40,917 bases of DNA from positions 1-40,917 of the forward strand of contig JAAVTG010000441.1 of NCBI GenBank assembly GCA_011947345.1, written 5' to 3'. A model generated the notes under the pieces. The model was not told where the DNA came from and ran no database searches. It saw nothing but the letters and a program-made list of their open reading frames with translations. Shown one piece after another: positions 10,361 through 21,005 of the stretch. Each line of letters opens with the position of its first letter. Position 1 is the stretch's first letter. The DNA is from Phytophthora quininea (lineage: Eukaryota; Oomycota; Peronosporomycetes; Peronosporales; Peronosporaceae). The position numbers and the translations under genes are program-made.

Positions 10361-12133
10361 AGTGGATGTTGTGCAAAGGAAGCCCGGCGATAGAGTGATG
10401 CGCAAGCAAGTTGAAGGACGGCGGAGCTGAGTAATACCCAATGAGCGGTGACAAGATCTTGGGTGCTCTCTTTTGAAGACGTTAATCAAGGACAAAGTAA
10501 GGATAGTGCAGAGGAGTGCAGACAGCTGTAGTGGACAGAGAAGAAGGCTAAAAACAAACAGAGTTGATTTTCCCCTGGAACGCACAAGAGGCATCGGGCA
10601 CGAGAAGGTATATTGGCCCATCCACACCGTCAAGTCGCAGAGGGCCCGGAAGCTTTTGGCCGGTGATCACTCTCACCCTCGAGATCCCGCTATCGGAAGC
10701 GGTCATGCTCGCAAGAGCCCAAGCAAAGGAAAGGACAAGGACAAGAAGGGCCCAAGACAGCGTCTGGCCCGTCGACCACGAGCTCGAAGACTCGCTCGGA
10801 GGACGACACCCCAACCCGGACAGCAGGCGAAGCATATCCGCACTGCTGCCCAAGGTCCCGCGACTGCCCAAGTCGGTTCAAGTGACCATCAACCCACTCA
10901 TCTCCAAGCCACCTGAAGAGCGTTACCCGCCCGCCGAAGGGTACACAAGGTGAGGAAGAGTTCAGCACACGCACGGCATATCGGAGTACCCCTCCGCAGC
11001 CGGCAGTCTGGGCACCGTGCGCAAGAGCGGTTTCGGTAAATCGCGCTCCGCCACAGAGCTATAGCGTCACACTCATCATGCGCTTTCGAAAAACCAAGGC
11101 TACACAAGTCACAGAGGAGATACGTTCCCTCAATGTGATTTCTGCCCACTCTTGAGCACTTGCTAGGTGCGGCTTCGGGCCGAGCCTCCAGTGCGTTTCG
11201 GGGTTTACATGCTCCCGACGCAGGCTTCCGAAACCTAGGGACCATCCTTGGTAGGACTCCCGCCACAGCCTTGTCCCAACCAGTCGCACGTCTCCACAAC
11301 CACTCATCCACGAAGTTAAATCCAACCAATGACAGCGCGGGGATTGCTATCCATAGAAAAATTCAAATCAGCACCATCACAAACGACGTGAGAGGAGAGC
11401 GAAAGCTACGCCCATCGCCTGCAGCAATTGCAGGGCACACAAACACGCACCAGCTACCACGGCAATTACAGCTGCTATGCTGTCGTCATTGCTGCCACTG
11501 GCACAAATGTGCTATCGCCAGCGCACCAAAACTTGGTGTTCTGATAATGGTGTGCTCCGTCACGATAAAAATAGATGAATAGTTGCAATAAACATAAATA
11601 ATGAACCGGCTAATGTATATTAAAAATAGGAAGCTTTTATTTTACGTTCTCTTGATAGCAAATACCAAAACACGCATATGTATTCCTCAATTGGCCAATC
11701 AGATGCCTAGCAGTGTCAGTCTTAGCACACGTGCTGCCGCCTGAACGAAGGGCCTAAGACGTGTACAGTCCTAATTGTTCCCTTTCACACCTGATATCAT
11801 GCTATACATGATGCGATGCCGATCCACCGACTTCACAAGTACACACATTGCTGATATCGCTGTCAATCGCCACACTTGACAAAATCGCGCTGAGCTATGA
11901 AATTTAGAAAGTGTTGCACTTTATAGATTTCGCCTGAACTAGCATTTGCTGACGAGTCTGAGGTACATAGCCCTTGTTCAACGAAAGGGTTGATATTTGT
12001 CGGCGCCGATCGCAAGGTGAGAGACCACCTCCGCGCGGCATTCGTCTTTTCTGATCGTGCTTCGTAATAAGACAATAACCTGTTCGTGTGTCAGAGGTCA
12101 TTTTGGGCTTCAAATACGGCTTTAGGATAAGTG
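10361..12133. other. No recognisable gene
   Basis: The plus-strand ORFs 10473-10916 (very Arg/Lys-rich) and 10564-10953 (130 codons, ending ERYPPAEGYTR) overlap in different frames. The minus-strand ORF 10898-11329 is Cys-rich but has no spaced zinc pattern I trust. Around 11570-11660 the sequence becomes AT-rich (AATAAACATAAATAATG), unlike its surroundings. I cannot assign a product to any of them. Confidence 0.35.
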
Positions 12134-12290
12134 GGAAAGGTGAGTGACGCCCACCTTTCCACCAATTGGTGCGAATTAAAGGACCCGCAGGGCTCGCTGA
12201 CTTAAATGGTCCTTTAACAGTGCGAGTAGTGCAGCGAGCCCTGCGAGCGGAACGGAGTGCATCTATTTTCCTTTCCCCCGCGTACGCGGG
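12134..12290. repeat. Cluster of interleaved inverted repeats
   Basis: Four perfect inverted repeats lie within 157 bases: GGAAAGGTG (12134-12142) with 12152-12160; TTAAAGGACC (12176-12185) with 12208-12217; GCAGGGCTCGCTG (12187-12199) with 12232-12244; and the self-palindrome CCCGCGTACGCGGG (12277-12290). The second and third are interleaved, which as RNA would be a pseudoknot topology. There is no ORF of interest. Confidence 0.7.
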
Positions 12291-13743
12291 CACCACTAAC
12301 GCTAGTTGGCAGATAAATGTCGTACTCATCGTTCGTGCAGCATCCATCACCTTCAATTGGCCAATAGATTTGCACTTAGTTGGGGTGGACGATACATGCA
12401 ATATCACGGTAATCTTAAACAATAAAAATGTGTGTCTATCGCCATGTCAGTCAGAAAATCGGAACTTCTGATTCGCTAAAAATATGTACTTACCTAAGAA
12501 CACCTTCAACTCAGCGATCCCAGCCTAGTCTCAAATGGTCACGTAATGCGTTTTAATCTCCAGCGATCTGACCTCAAACTCAGACTCAAAGAGACGAGGT
12601 GGAGCTGTGGGGAAAGATCATTGGGAGGGCGGCCACAGCATAAGCGGGTTGAAAGAGGTAGGGAAGCTGTTCTTTGGTGTCTGTAGCTGTCTAACAATAC
12701 TTGTTAGCTGGATCGTGTCGTGTCCTGCTTGCAGGGCGCAGGTTCGATCGGTATGGACGAGAATTTGCAGCGCGGAGAGCCAGGATACCAACGAGCCGAC
12801 AGATTAACTCCCGCTACCCACGAGTAGTGGTCACACCAGCGCTGAACATGACGCGAATGCCTCCCAGATGCTGGAGTATCAACTGCAAGCTTCAAGGTCA
12901 AGCTAGACTTCAACAGGAGCTGTGTTGTCTTATGCAATATCGAAGCTGCCCCAACGACTTTGGGAAGCGCTCTTCCCGTAGCAGCGTAGCAGCCGTCGAG
13001 AGATAACTACAGTTTAATCTATCAACGCCACACACGTTTTGTCTTTTGTATCAGCCCCATGCTCGCCAAAACTGCCTCCATACAGTACGCCATAGTGTAA
13101 TCTGCGCTTCTTGGCTTATATGCATGTTTGGATGACACATTGCTGCTTCAAAATAGCTGATTGGGACGAATAGTGCAGGACTGACTATTTCGAGGCCAAG
13201 CCGCCCAGGCCAGCCCCAAGTCTGTCGGATCTCTAAGTGCATATAAAGTTTACAGCTACTGAGACAGTTTTCTGATGCCTGAAAAGTTTAGAAGTACTGT
13301 ATGCTGCAACTGGCGTCGCTGCCGCAACCTCGGACGCTATGTCTCTACAAAATCGTATGCTTACCTTGAAAAAATACACCAGTGGTTCGCGAAGGCTGGG
13401 ATAGGCTTTTCCTTTTTGAACAAGTCTCTAGGCTTCGATGACACAGGCATCTAGTGCCCTTTGTGATGTCGGAATTGAACCGGTATGGAACCGACGTACC
13501 GGTACGGCGATGACCACGACCACATTCTCAGAGGGTCGGTGAATGTATTTTTTGTCACGTACCCTAAAATTATGACATATACGCGTTATCCTGGTATTCG
13601 TGGATACATGGATCTCTCCGACGTTAGTGGCTACGAAGAAGAAGGGGTAGTTGGTGTATTATAATAGTGCATCGGTTACGTTGTACTGCAGCCCTCTTGG
13701 GGTTATTTCAGCCGGATGTGGCGCACACCAAAAGAAGGTACTG
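12291..13743. other. No intact gene; one short segment shared with 22.8 kb
   Basis: Only short ORFs are present. Positions 13307-13333 match 22824-22850 exactly (27 bases, inverted) and encode NWRRCRNLG in both. Here the frame continues as RYVSTKSYAYLEKIHQWFAKAG to a stop near 13454. The shared peptide suggests a decayed coding repeat of unknown type. Nothing else is identifiable. Confidence 0.4.
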
Positions 13744-13885
13744 AGCCAATACAAATTTCAAGTGGTCAACGTTAATAAATATTGTACTTTGTATACTTTC
13801 TACAGGTTTATTATTTATTCACGGGTCATTCAAAATATAAGGCGCTGAAAGCTGAATTTATTTACATTTGAGATTTGTATTGGCT
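13744..13885. mobile_element. MITE-like AT-rich element
   Basis: The arms 13744-13756 (AGCCAATACAAAT) and 13873-13885 are perfect inverted repeats. The pairing extends imperfectly to about 23 bases per side. The interior is very AT-rich and has no coding potential. Size and structure fit a miniature inverted-repeat element, but I cannot define a convincing target duplication. Confidence 0.45.
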
Positions 13886-14334
13886 GAAAAGGTTTTTCGG
13901 CTGAGCAGATGGATGCTGACATCGAGGAAGTCCAACACAACGAAGTATCCAAGACCAACCACAGTTAGATGAACCACAGTTAGATGCACCGCCTGTGTCG
14001 AAAGTAGCTGGTAATGTCTCTTTCCAGAGCTGGCAAATAGACGACAGCAGTGAACGGACCGCTGGGCATGGTCGACAATCCGCGAAGTTTGGCTGTCGAC
14101 GTTGGAGCTGCAGCTGCTGCAGTGCGTGAATGCTGCACAACGAGCCGACAATTCACACTTTGCAGGCGCATATGAGTGGGTACGAAATGCGTTGAGATTG
14201 ACATGAAGGAGACGAGGTTGACTGTTAGAACTACACACGGAGTCCCCTGAAGGCACGCCGAGTTGGCCAGATTCTGCGGCTGCTGATCAGCCGCAGGAAA
14301 TGCTCAACAGTAGCACTACCAGCCCAATCTTCTA
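13886..14334. other. No recognisable gene
   Basis: Overlapping ORFs of up to 132 codons on the minus strand (13858-14256) have no known motif. A short direct repeat, AACCACAGTTAGATG, occurs twice in a row near 13958-13985. Confidence 0.4.
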
Positions 14335-15192
14335 CTACCTCCGCTCGGAAAATAATGAACGAATTCAAGCATATTCCATCCTGTGTTGAAAAAGTACCCC
14401 TTCAAAATCGATCAGTTTGAATTTTGAAATTTCTCGCCCAGTTGCCGCCAACCGCTCTTCCAATCACTCCAAGATCCGCGCCCTCCTGCTCATAGCTGGC
14501 GAACAAGTATCGGACGAAGACCGTCAAGAAGTGTGGGAGAACACTGCTGATGCGTAGCAATCGAGGTGTCCTCAAGCACGGGAGATAATTCAGATCGTGG
14601 CCGAGCTCTGCTAAAATCGTCTCCAGGTCTCACGCATTTGGGATCGAGGCAAGCGCTCGGTAGGAACTGGGGTTGCTGCTGACGTCTCTTCGAGGAAGAG
14701 TGCTCGAGGTCGAAAGAAGAAGGACCGGGCGGCACTGTGCGAGCGCGTATCGGCTGTACCGGTGAACGGTCGCGACAACAACACTTAGCAAGACCTTTCT
14801 GACGCTTCAGGTCGTGATGAAGCAGATATTGAGCAGTGGTAGCGGCAACAACTTTCGCATCGCCCACATGCAGAAGGACAAGCTGCTCAATCCGGGCGAG
14901 CTGCCAGTCTCTGTGTCATGCGATGCACTCACGCTCTTCGATGCCCAAATGGCAATCACAACGTTAACCACAGTTCAGTTCCAATCGGAACAGCTACGAG
15001 CTTCTTTCAGTTCGTCTGGACGACGTACTGCAGCAGCACCGGCAGCTGCAGGCTCGACACTCCTCTGCTTGATCCGTTTCTCTTGTTGTAGCTCGTCAAA
15101 GTAGCAAACCTCTGCCCTCTTATATATCGACAAAGAACGAGACGGAGCTGTGCGCATTTTTTATTCGTTCATTATTTTCCGAGCGGAGGTAG
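14335..15192. mobile_element. Tc1/mariner-like non-autonomous element
   Basis: An 858-bp element has perfect 30-bp terminal inverted repeats: 14335-14364, starting CTACCTCCGCTCGGAAAATA, and 15163-15192, its exact reverse complement. A TA dinucleotide flanks each side (14333-14334 and 15193-15194), the target duplication expected of this superfamily. The terminal sequence resembles the CTCCCTCCGT type of Stowaway/mariner elements (family knowledge). The interior has ORFs of 125 codons (-, 14490-14867) and 96 codons (+, 14814-15104), neither with a DDE/D transposase motif that I can see, so I infer a non-autonomous or internally decayed copy. Confidence 0.85.
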
Positions 15193-15194
15193 TA

Positions 15195-15855
15195 CTAATT
15201 ACTATCCAAAACCCTATGCGAACTAGGCCTAATGAAGCTCGTAATTTCTGTTTGGGTCATGCATTCCTCATTCTCAAACCTTAGTGGCTCGTGGATTCGA
15301 CTTTGAGGAACGCGAAGGCCTTTCATATGCTTGGCCTCTAAATCTGGGTAATCTGAAAGCATGAAGATAATGCTTCAAACTGCACTGACCATTCTGTAAT
15401 GAGACGCTTGAAGCTGATGACGGCACACTGCGCACTGGTGATGACGCTACCAGTGGTGAGCAGCCATCTAAGATCGCAGTGGGGCGCCATATTAACACGG
15501 ATGCACCAATGAGCACGCGCTGTAGTAGGACAGGCGGCGAAGCACAGCCGTATCACGAAGATGTGGCTTTGGCTACGTTGAAGCTGGCGCAGAGCGGGCC
15601 GAACGAGTGGCCGCGAAGATCCCACGAGCAGAGCAATGGGTGCACGAGCACTTCTGGCCGTCGCGCTCGACGAGGGAGAGCAGTCACTCTGGAATTCGCC
15701 GCGGAGGACGCAGACGACGGCCAGGAACTCGCCACAGAGGGCGCAACCGACGACAGACGGAGTCGCCAGGCCAGGGAGAGCAGTCGGACGGATCGTATGA
15801 GGGTAGGTAGCACGGGTTGAAGGACAGGTGCAGGAGTTGAGGACCGGCAGGCACC
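15195..15855. other. No recognisable gene
   Basis: The plus ORF 15479-15820 (113 codons) and overlapping minus ORFs lack known motifs. The segment 15600-15830 is GC- and Arg-codon-rich and grades into the repeat that follows. Confidence 0.4.
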
Positions 15856-16130
15856 GCTAGCCACCGTGTTCACGTTGCAAAGGCCCAGTTGGCACCGCTA
15901 GCCGCTGTAGTCACGTTGCAGAGGACCAGTGGCGCAGTCAGTCACTGTGTTCACGTTGTTGGAGGGCGACGCTCGACGGAGGGTCTGCTCACGTTGTTGG
16001 AGGACCAGCGGCAACGGTCGTTGTGTTCACGCTAGGACCAGCTACAGGGGTTGTGTTCACGTTGAAGGAGAGGACGGTGAGGACCAGCCAGACAGGTGCT
16101 GTGTTCACGAAGTAAGGCAGTTCGCACGGA
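15856..16130 (+). repeat. Degenerate GTGTTCACGTTG repeat
   Basis: The motif GTGTTCACGTTG, or a close variant, recurs about eight times. It is often followed by CAGAGGACCAG or TTGGAGGACCAG, and spacing varies from about 30 to 60 bases. It looks like a decayed tandem array next to the hAT insertion point. It is not in a supported coding frame. Confidence 0.55.
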
Positions 16131-16185
16131 GGCAGGGACAGCCGACAAAGTAATACAACTTGGTGGAAACACCGGCGCAGGGATA

Positions 16186-16193
16186 GCAGTTAG
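16186..16193. repeat. hAT target site duplication, left
   Basis: The 8-bp sequence GCAGTTAG is identical to 19738-19745. Eight bases is the diagnostic duplication length for hAT transposons. Confidence 0.93.
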
Positions 16194-16396
16194 TAGGGTT
16201 GGCATTTGAATGTAAGCGTTGCAATCGCTTATATAAAGCTTTGTATTGACAATCGCTTGGTAAACGTTATGATCGCTTTACAATCACCAGCCAATCAGCA
16301 TTCACTGCCAATCCTGGGCAAGCGCACACTTCGAAGGTTGTTCGATACCGTGGTTGAGACCACAGAGGAGAGGAGAATGCCCCTGACACGGTCGGG

Positions 16397-17283
16397 ATGT
16401 CTAAGAGAGTGTCGGCCAGCATCACAGAGGAGATCACGGAGGCGATCCAGCACGAGACGAAGGAGGAGGCCACAAAAGTGACGGAGATAAACGGGAAGGC
16501 TGAGAACGTGTCATCCACTGAGGAGGTGACGTTCGAGACGACCGAGACCGTAGAGGAGACGGAGGTGATGGTGGAGGAAGCTAACGTGACGGAGGGCAAG
16601 AAGCCTAAGTCGAAGAAGCACCGCAAGCCAATGCATAAGCCGACCAAGGACACGACCGAGGAGACCACGGAGGAGGAGACCACGGAGGAGGAGACCACGG
16701 AAGTGACCGAGATCACCGAGACGACCGAGGACGTGCCGGCCACCACGACGGAGGAGACGACCGAGGTGACCGAGTCGAAGCCCGAAGAGACGAGCGAGGT
16801 GACGGAGGTGACGGAAGTGACCGAGACGACCGAGACGACCGAGACGACCGAGACCGTGGAGGAGATGGAGGAGACTGTGGAGGAGGCTGAGGTGACGGAG
16901 GGCAAGAAGCCCCAGTCGAAGAAGCACCGCAAGACGACGCGCAAGCCGACCGCAGGCACGGCCGCGAGACGACCAAGGAAGTGTCGGTCATCACCACCAC
17001 GGAGAAGACCACAACGGAAGTGACGGAAGTCACGACCGAGATCGTGGAGGAGACCGTGGAGGAGGCTGGAGTGATGGAGGACAAGAAGCCCAAGTCAACA
17101 AAGCACCACACGCCGATCACGGAGCGAGAAGGAGACCTCGGACGTGCTGACAGCCTAGGAGGGTGGGGAAAATACTGGCCTTCACCACATGGGGTGATGG
17201 AAGTGACGGAGGTCATATCCATTAAAGCCCGAGGGCTTAGGAGAGTCAGCAAGGTGCCGTTCAACAAGCTGCAGCGAGGATGA
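16397..17283 (+). CDS. Thr/Glu/Val-rich repeat ORF carried in the hAT
   Basis: The open frame 16397-17023 gives 208 residues made of ETTEVTEVTE-type low-complexity sequence, punctuated by a recurring module VEEA-x-VTEGKKPKSKKHRK. Modules fall near residues 53-81 and 155-180. A third, altered module (VEEAGVMEDKKPKSTKHH) lies at about 17047-17107 in another frame (16981-17283), so the ORF appears to have lost its frame near 16950-16965. There is no signal peptide at this start and I do not recognise a family. It is convergent with the transposase and lies inside the element. The likeliest reading is a host gene fragment captured by the hAT. The repeats also open a 230-codon Ser/Val-rich frame on the minus strand (16267-16959), which I take to be a shadow. 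Confidence 0.45.
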
Positions 17284-17375
17284 GGGACTAAATTAATGAA
17301 GGCGCGACGCTAATCACAGTGTTGACGTTTGAGAAAATCAAGACCGACAGATCACTTTTTTTTTTACAACACGTT

Positions 17376-19557
17376 TTACCACCTAACGCTACCCGGTGTG
17401 TTTCTGTGTTGAGGTGTTCTCGCGCTACCCGGTGTGTTTCTGCGTTGAGGTGTTCTCGCGCTACCCGGTGTGTTTCTGCGTTGAGGTGTTCTCGCGCTAC
17501 CCGGTGTGTTTCCGCGCTGAGGTGTTCTCGTCAAAGTTGGCAGAGGTTCTCGAGTAACCGGGGTTGTAGAAAGAGAAACAATCATCCCTTGATCCAATAA
17601 GCTCGACGCCGAGTCATCCCAATCCGTTCGACAACTTTCTCTCTCTGATCTTTCATCCTCACTGGAGTCGCTCGAGTCGTGATCATCGCACGCATCATGA
17701 TGTACTTCGTACATCAAATGATTCACTGAGTCAGGTCCCTTTTTGTTGCAATAAACGAACACTAACTTGTTCACGCGCTCCGGAGAAAGTCTGTTTCGCG
17801 TCTTGGAATGTATAAAACTGTGGATACTCCAATTGCGTTCGCTTGAGGCTGAGGACGTGGGAATAGATAGCATCAACTTGGCGAACTCTCGGACTAGTTC
17901 ATACCTTTTGTCTCCGGCGAGGCACCACCAGTTGTATGGTGTGAAATTATCGATATCATTACCAACGTTAGCCTTATGAGTAGCAAAGTTTTGGAGTTGG
18001 ACGTGAAAAGCATTTTTTTCGGAAGGCACAAGTTTCAATCGCACCGCCAGCGTAGCAGCTTCATTGATCAGCTCAATTGAGCTCTCGCCGTAGAGCGGTA
18101 GATGTGGGTCCAACAAGTTTGCAATCTTCAGTGTTGAAGTGCAAACCTTTTCTTGCCGAGCTGCAACGATCTTCAAAACGTTTTCTTGAACTGACGCAGG
18201 GCATCCCTTTAATGGCTTCGTGAACGCAGGGTCAGACTTAAACGATTGAAAGCGGTGATAGATCATGGAGGAGCTGCTGTCGTCGCGCTCAAACTCTGCG
18301 AGGGACGAGTTGATCGGGGCCATCATTTTTAGTACTGCTGCCGCATTAAGCCAAAAGCCGTCGTCTTTGAAAATACGATGGGCCTCATTCAGTTCATTCC
18401 CCTTGTAGCGCTTTAAGAACTCGTCATCTGAAAATATTCCCGCCAATATTGCCTTGTTAGTAACCACATTTGAGATGCACTTCTCGTGCGTATACCACCG
18501 TGTTGGTACAGGCATCGACAGACGACGTAGCTTATTCCCTGTGCTCCGCATCTGGGACTGCCGCTCACGAAATACAGACCAAAACCCCACCCGAGCTTTG
18601 CAGAACCTAGTCAGCGTTTTCGCGTCGCTGAGAGTATCTCCAAAATAATCAGTAGTAAGCATGTCTTTCATTAAGAGATTCATTCCATGTGCACCACAAC
18701 CCGAGCAGACAATACCAGGACGCGCCTCCGTAACATATTCCCATGCCTTTTGCATGTTGGCCGCATTATCTGTAACAACTGAAGTGACTACTCCAGAGCC
18801 AACGGCGTTTTCAAGTTCATTGATAGCAGTAAGAATTGAATCAGCAATATACTTCCCTGTGTGCTCTTCCGCGGCTGTAGTGATCGACTTCCAAAATACA
18901 GGAGTAATACGCGAATTGGTGAAGACGAAATTAATGATGCTGTCGCCATTGCAGTTGGACCAGCCGTCTGTAATAACAGCAAGGTTTTTCTGACCTCTTA
19001 ACTCCTCAATTGCTAGCAGTTTCTCGCGCTCATGAACACGATCAAGTAGACGACCTGATAGCTGCCTGCGCGACGGAAGCTCGTAGTCAAACAGAGCCCG
19101 AAAGAAAGGATCCTCCGCCACGCGAAACGGGATACCTGTTGAGTAGAAGGCTATGGCCACACGCATGAAGTTCTCCTCGTTGCTTCGTGTGATACGCTTT
19201 CTTGGAGTGCGAACAGACGGAGATGACCGCCGCGTCTTTTTGGGGTCTTACGATTGGAGTCAGGACTGGCAAAAAGGCGTTTGCTTACCGATTCTGGGCT
19301 CCGTGTCGTGTAGGAAGACAAGGTTTTGCAGCCTTAGTGCGGCGGCGCTCAGCATCAAATCGTTTCCAGTACTCCTGAGTTTCGGGACTTAGTCTCGGGC
19401 ACTTCAGCAGATGCCGCAGCATGTTTTCCGACGGCATGGCATTCTTCATCCCTTTGCCGCAAGCAATGCACTTGGCTTCAGGGTGGTCTCTGACGCCTCT
19501 CTCGCGGGGCTTCGTCTCAATGTAGTGGCTCCAAATTGGGTTCCGCGGAGGCGCCAT
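17376..19557 (-). CDS. hAT transposase, BED + DUF659 + dimerisation domain
   Basis: Two exons. Exon 1 (19557-19289) encodes a BED zinc finger with W9, C30, C33, H49 and C53. A GTAAGC donor at 19288 and an AAG acceptor ending at 19201 define an 88-base intron that keeps phase and gives about 697 residues in total. Exon 2 (19200-17376), numbered from its first Met at 19166, has the DUF659-type catalytic region with ITDGWSN (D67), VTDNAANM (D133) and CSGCGAHGMN, and the C-terminal hAT dimerisation domain with SSASSERNWS (E443) and KTRNRLSPERVNKL. The enzyme would cut and paste elements with TAGGGTTGGCA ends in the nucleus. The last 50 residues are four 12-residue tandem repeats, unusual for the family. 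No frameshift is seen, so it may be functional. Confidence 0.9.
17389..17530 (-). repeat. In-frame 36-bp tandem repeat in the transposase tail
   Basis: Four units of 36 bases (plus-strand CGCTACCCGGTGTGTTTCTG and so on) encode four copies of RTPQRxNTPGSA at the extreme C-terminus. Units differ at only a few bases, indicating recent expansion. Confidence 0.9.
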
Positions 19558-19737
19558 TGCGTGGGGTCGGGGTGGGTCGCTTACGGACGGTGTGGCTGCT
19601 TATGAAGTGAGCCGGCAGTGGCGTGCTTGAAGTTTGCCATTCGAAAGATTCGAACGTTTAAATAAGCTTGATTATAAGGCTGCCTATCAATTCTAAGCTT
19701 TACATAAGCTTTACATAAGCTTTATTTGCCAACCCTA

Positions 19738-19745
19738 GCAGTTAG
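19738..19745. repeat. hAT target site duplication, right
   Basis: GCAGTTAG, identical to 16186-16193. Confidence 0.93.
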
Positions 19746-19864
19746 CTCCCTGTCGTCCAGTTGTGTGCAAGTTGAAGTTAGTGACGGACGGCCCATCGGA
19801 ACCAACGCAGGGTCAGCACACGAGCTAGCGGCTACTCCAGGAACGGGAGGACCTCAAGAGCTCA

Positions 19865-21005
19865 TTACAGTTCAGTGCTTTCTGCCTGCAACTCTCGGCT
19901 GATGGAGTCCTCAACATCGGGCATCGCTTCATCTTCACCGAGCGAGCTAGCTATCTAGAAGCAGGGCGTCCATGGAGTCGTTCGTGAGGGCATCATCCAA
20001 GAAAATCTCCATATCTGTGTTATTTTGCAGATGAACTCATCGATCCACATGGGGGTCACGGATGCGATGGCGGATCATGCACGACAAAATTTCACCAGCC
20101 ATGAGTTCGTCAACCTCGCAGCACGAGCGGCGAGAAGATGCTCGCCCGACGATCAATTTCTGTCGAAAACAGTTGAGGACCAGCTCTCCTCTGATATCTC
20201 TCCAACACGGCGGACCGATTGCGTTGCAAGAAGCTGGTCAACAGCGTAGATGTCGCCGCCGATTCCTTCCTCTCTTCTTTATCGAGTGCATGTTGAAGTT
20301 GCCGATGCCGGTAGCGCCGTTTAAGAGCGGCGATAATCCCTGCATCTAACGGCTGCAGCTTGGATGTGGTGTTCGGTGGTAAGACTGCTACGGTGGTCCC
20401 TCCTACATCCATTCCGCTGGTGATATGCGAGGACGCATTATCAATTAGGAACAATACCTTGCGTCCGGCGGCCATCATGTCGTTGTCAAATGCTGCAAGC
20501 CACTCATGAAACAGCACAACAGTCATCCATGCTTTCTTGTTGCTGCGGTAGCTGAAACCGAGTTGCTCGCCGTTTTTTTAATACCGCGGCTTGTTAGGTT
20601 CACGCATGTCGGATCCGTCAGCATTACACGCGAGGGCGACGGTAACCCGAGGCTTGCTTTTCTTGACACCTTCAAGCTGTTGACAATCAATTCTTTTGTC
20701 CGGGCACACCTTGTCTGGTCGAAGTTGTATATGTCTGCGATTGCTGGATCACTTCACGCAGTCGCGTTATTTGCTCAGCAATGGTAGCCATGTCCACGCA
20801 CCCACTCACCATGCACTCGAAAGCTCTCAAATCCATGGCGCTTCTGAAATGACTGCAACCATCCGTTTGAGAAAGCGATTTTCTGGTCGTCTGCAATCTT
20901 CAGCTTGTCTTGAAGGCGAACACCTTTTGCTTGAATCATGTTGCCATCGAGGAAGATGCGACGCGCTTGGCAATGCAGCACCCAATTGGCTAGAGCTTGG
21001 GCGAT
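19865..21005 (-). pseudogene. Pogo/Tigger-like transposase, broken
   Basis: In order from 21005 downward on the minus strand: IAQALANWVLHC and GNMIQAKG, then a CENP-B/Tc5-type HTH with AFSNGWLQSFQKRHGF (about 20880); an in-frame stop before IYNFDQT (about 20735); the DDE_1 core with ACNADGSD (first D, about 20630), NKKAWM (about 20530), LIDNASSH (second D, about 20440) and LPPNTTSKLQPLDAGI (third D, about 20355). An acidic tail runs to TAA at 19865 (EDEAMPDVEDSI). Frames change at about 20690 and 20110 and there are internal stops, so it is inactive. The N-terminal HTH is truncated where block A begins. The hAT lies 128 bases beyond the stop. No terminal repeats were located. Confidence 0.88.

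Larger units (their letters stand above)
16194..19737 (-). mobile_element. Complete hAT transposon with passenger ORF
   Basis: This 3544-bp element starts TAGGGTTGGCA and ends with the reverse complement TGCCAACCCTA, an 11-bp perfect terminal repeat of hAT type. It is flanked by an exact 8-bp duplication. The right subterminal region has AAGCTT-containing direct repeats (19690-19722) and the left side has ATCGCTTATATAAAGCTTTG (16222-16241). It carries a two-exon transposase on the minus strand (19557 to 17376) and, in the remaining 1.1 kb, a convergent low-complexity ORF. It inserted next to the 3' end of a pogo-like pseudogene. With an open transposase and an exact duplication it is probably recent and possibly autonomous. 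Confidence 0.93.

Noticed and set aside
10473..10953. Arg/Lys-rich ORF as a Gag protein
   Set aside because: No zinc knuckle, flanking LTRs or adjacent Pol were found.
16267..16959. 230-codon Ser/Val-rich minus-strand ORF
   Set aside because: It is the mirror of the repetitive T/E/V codons of the plus-strand passenger ORF, and its composition has no independent support.
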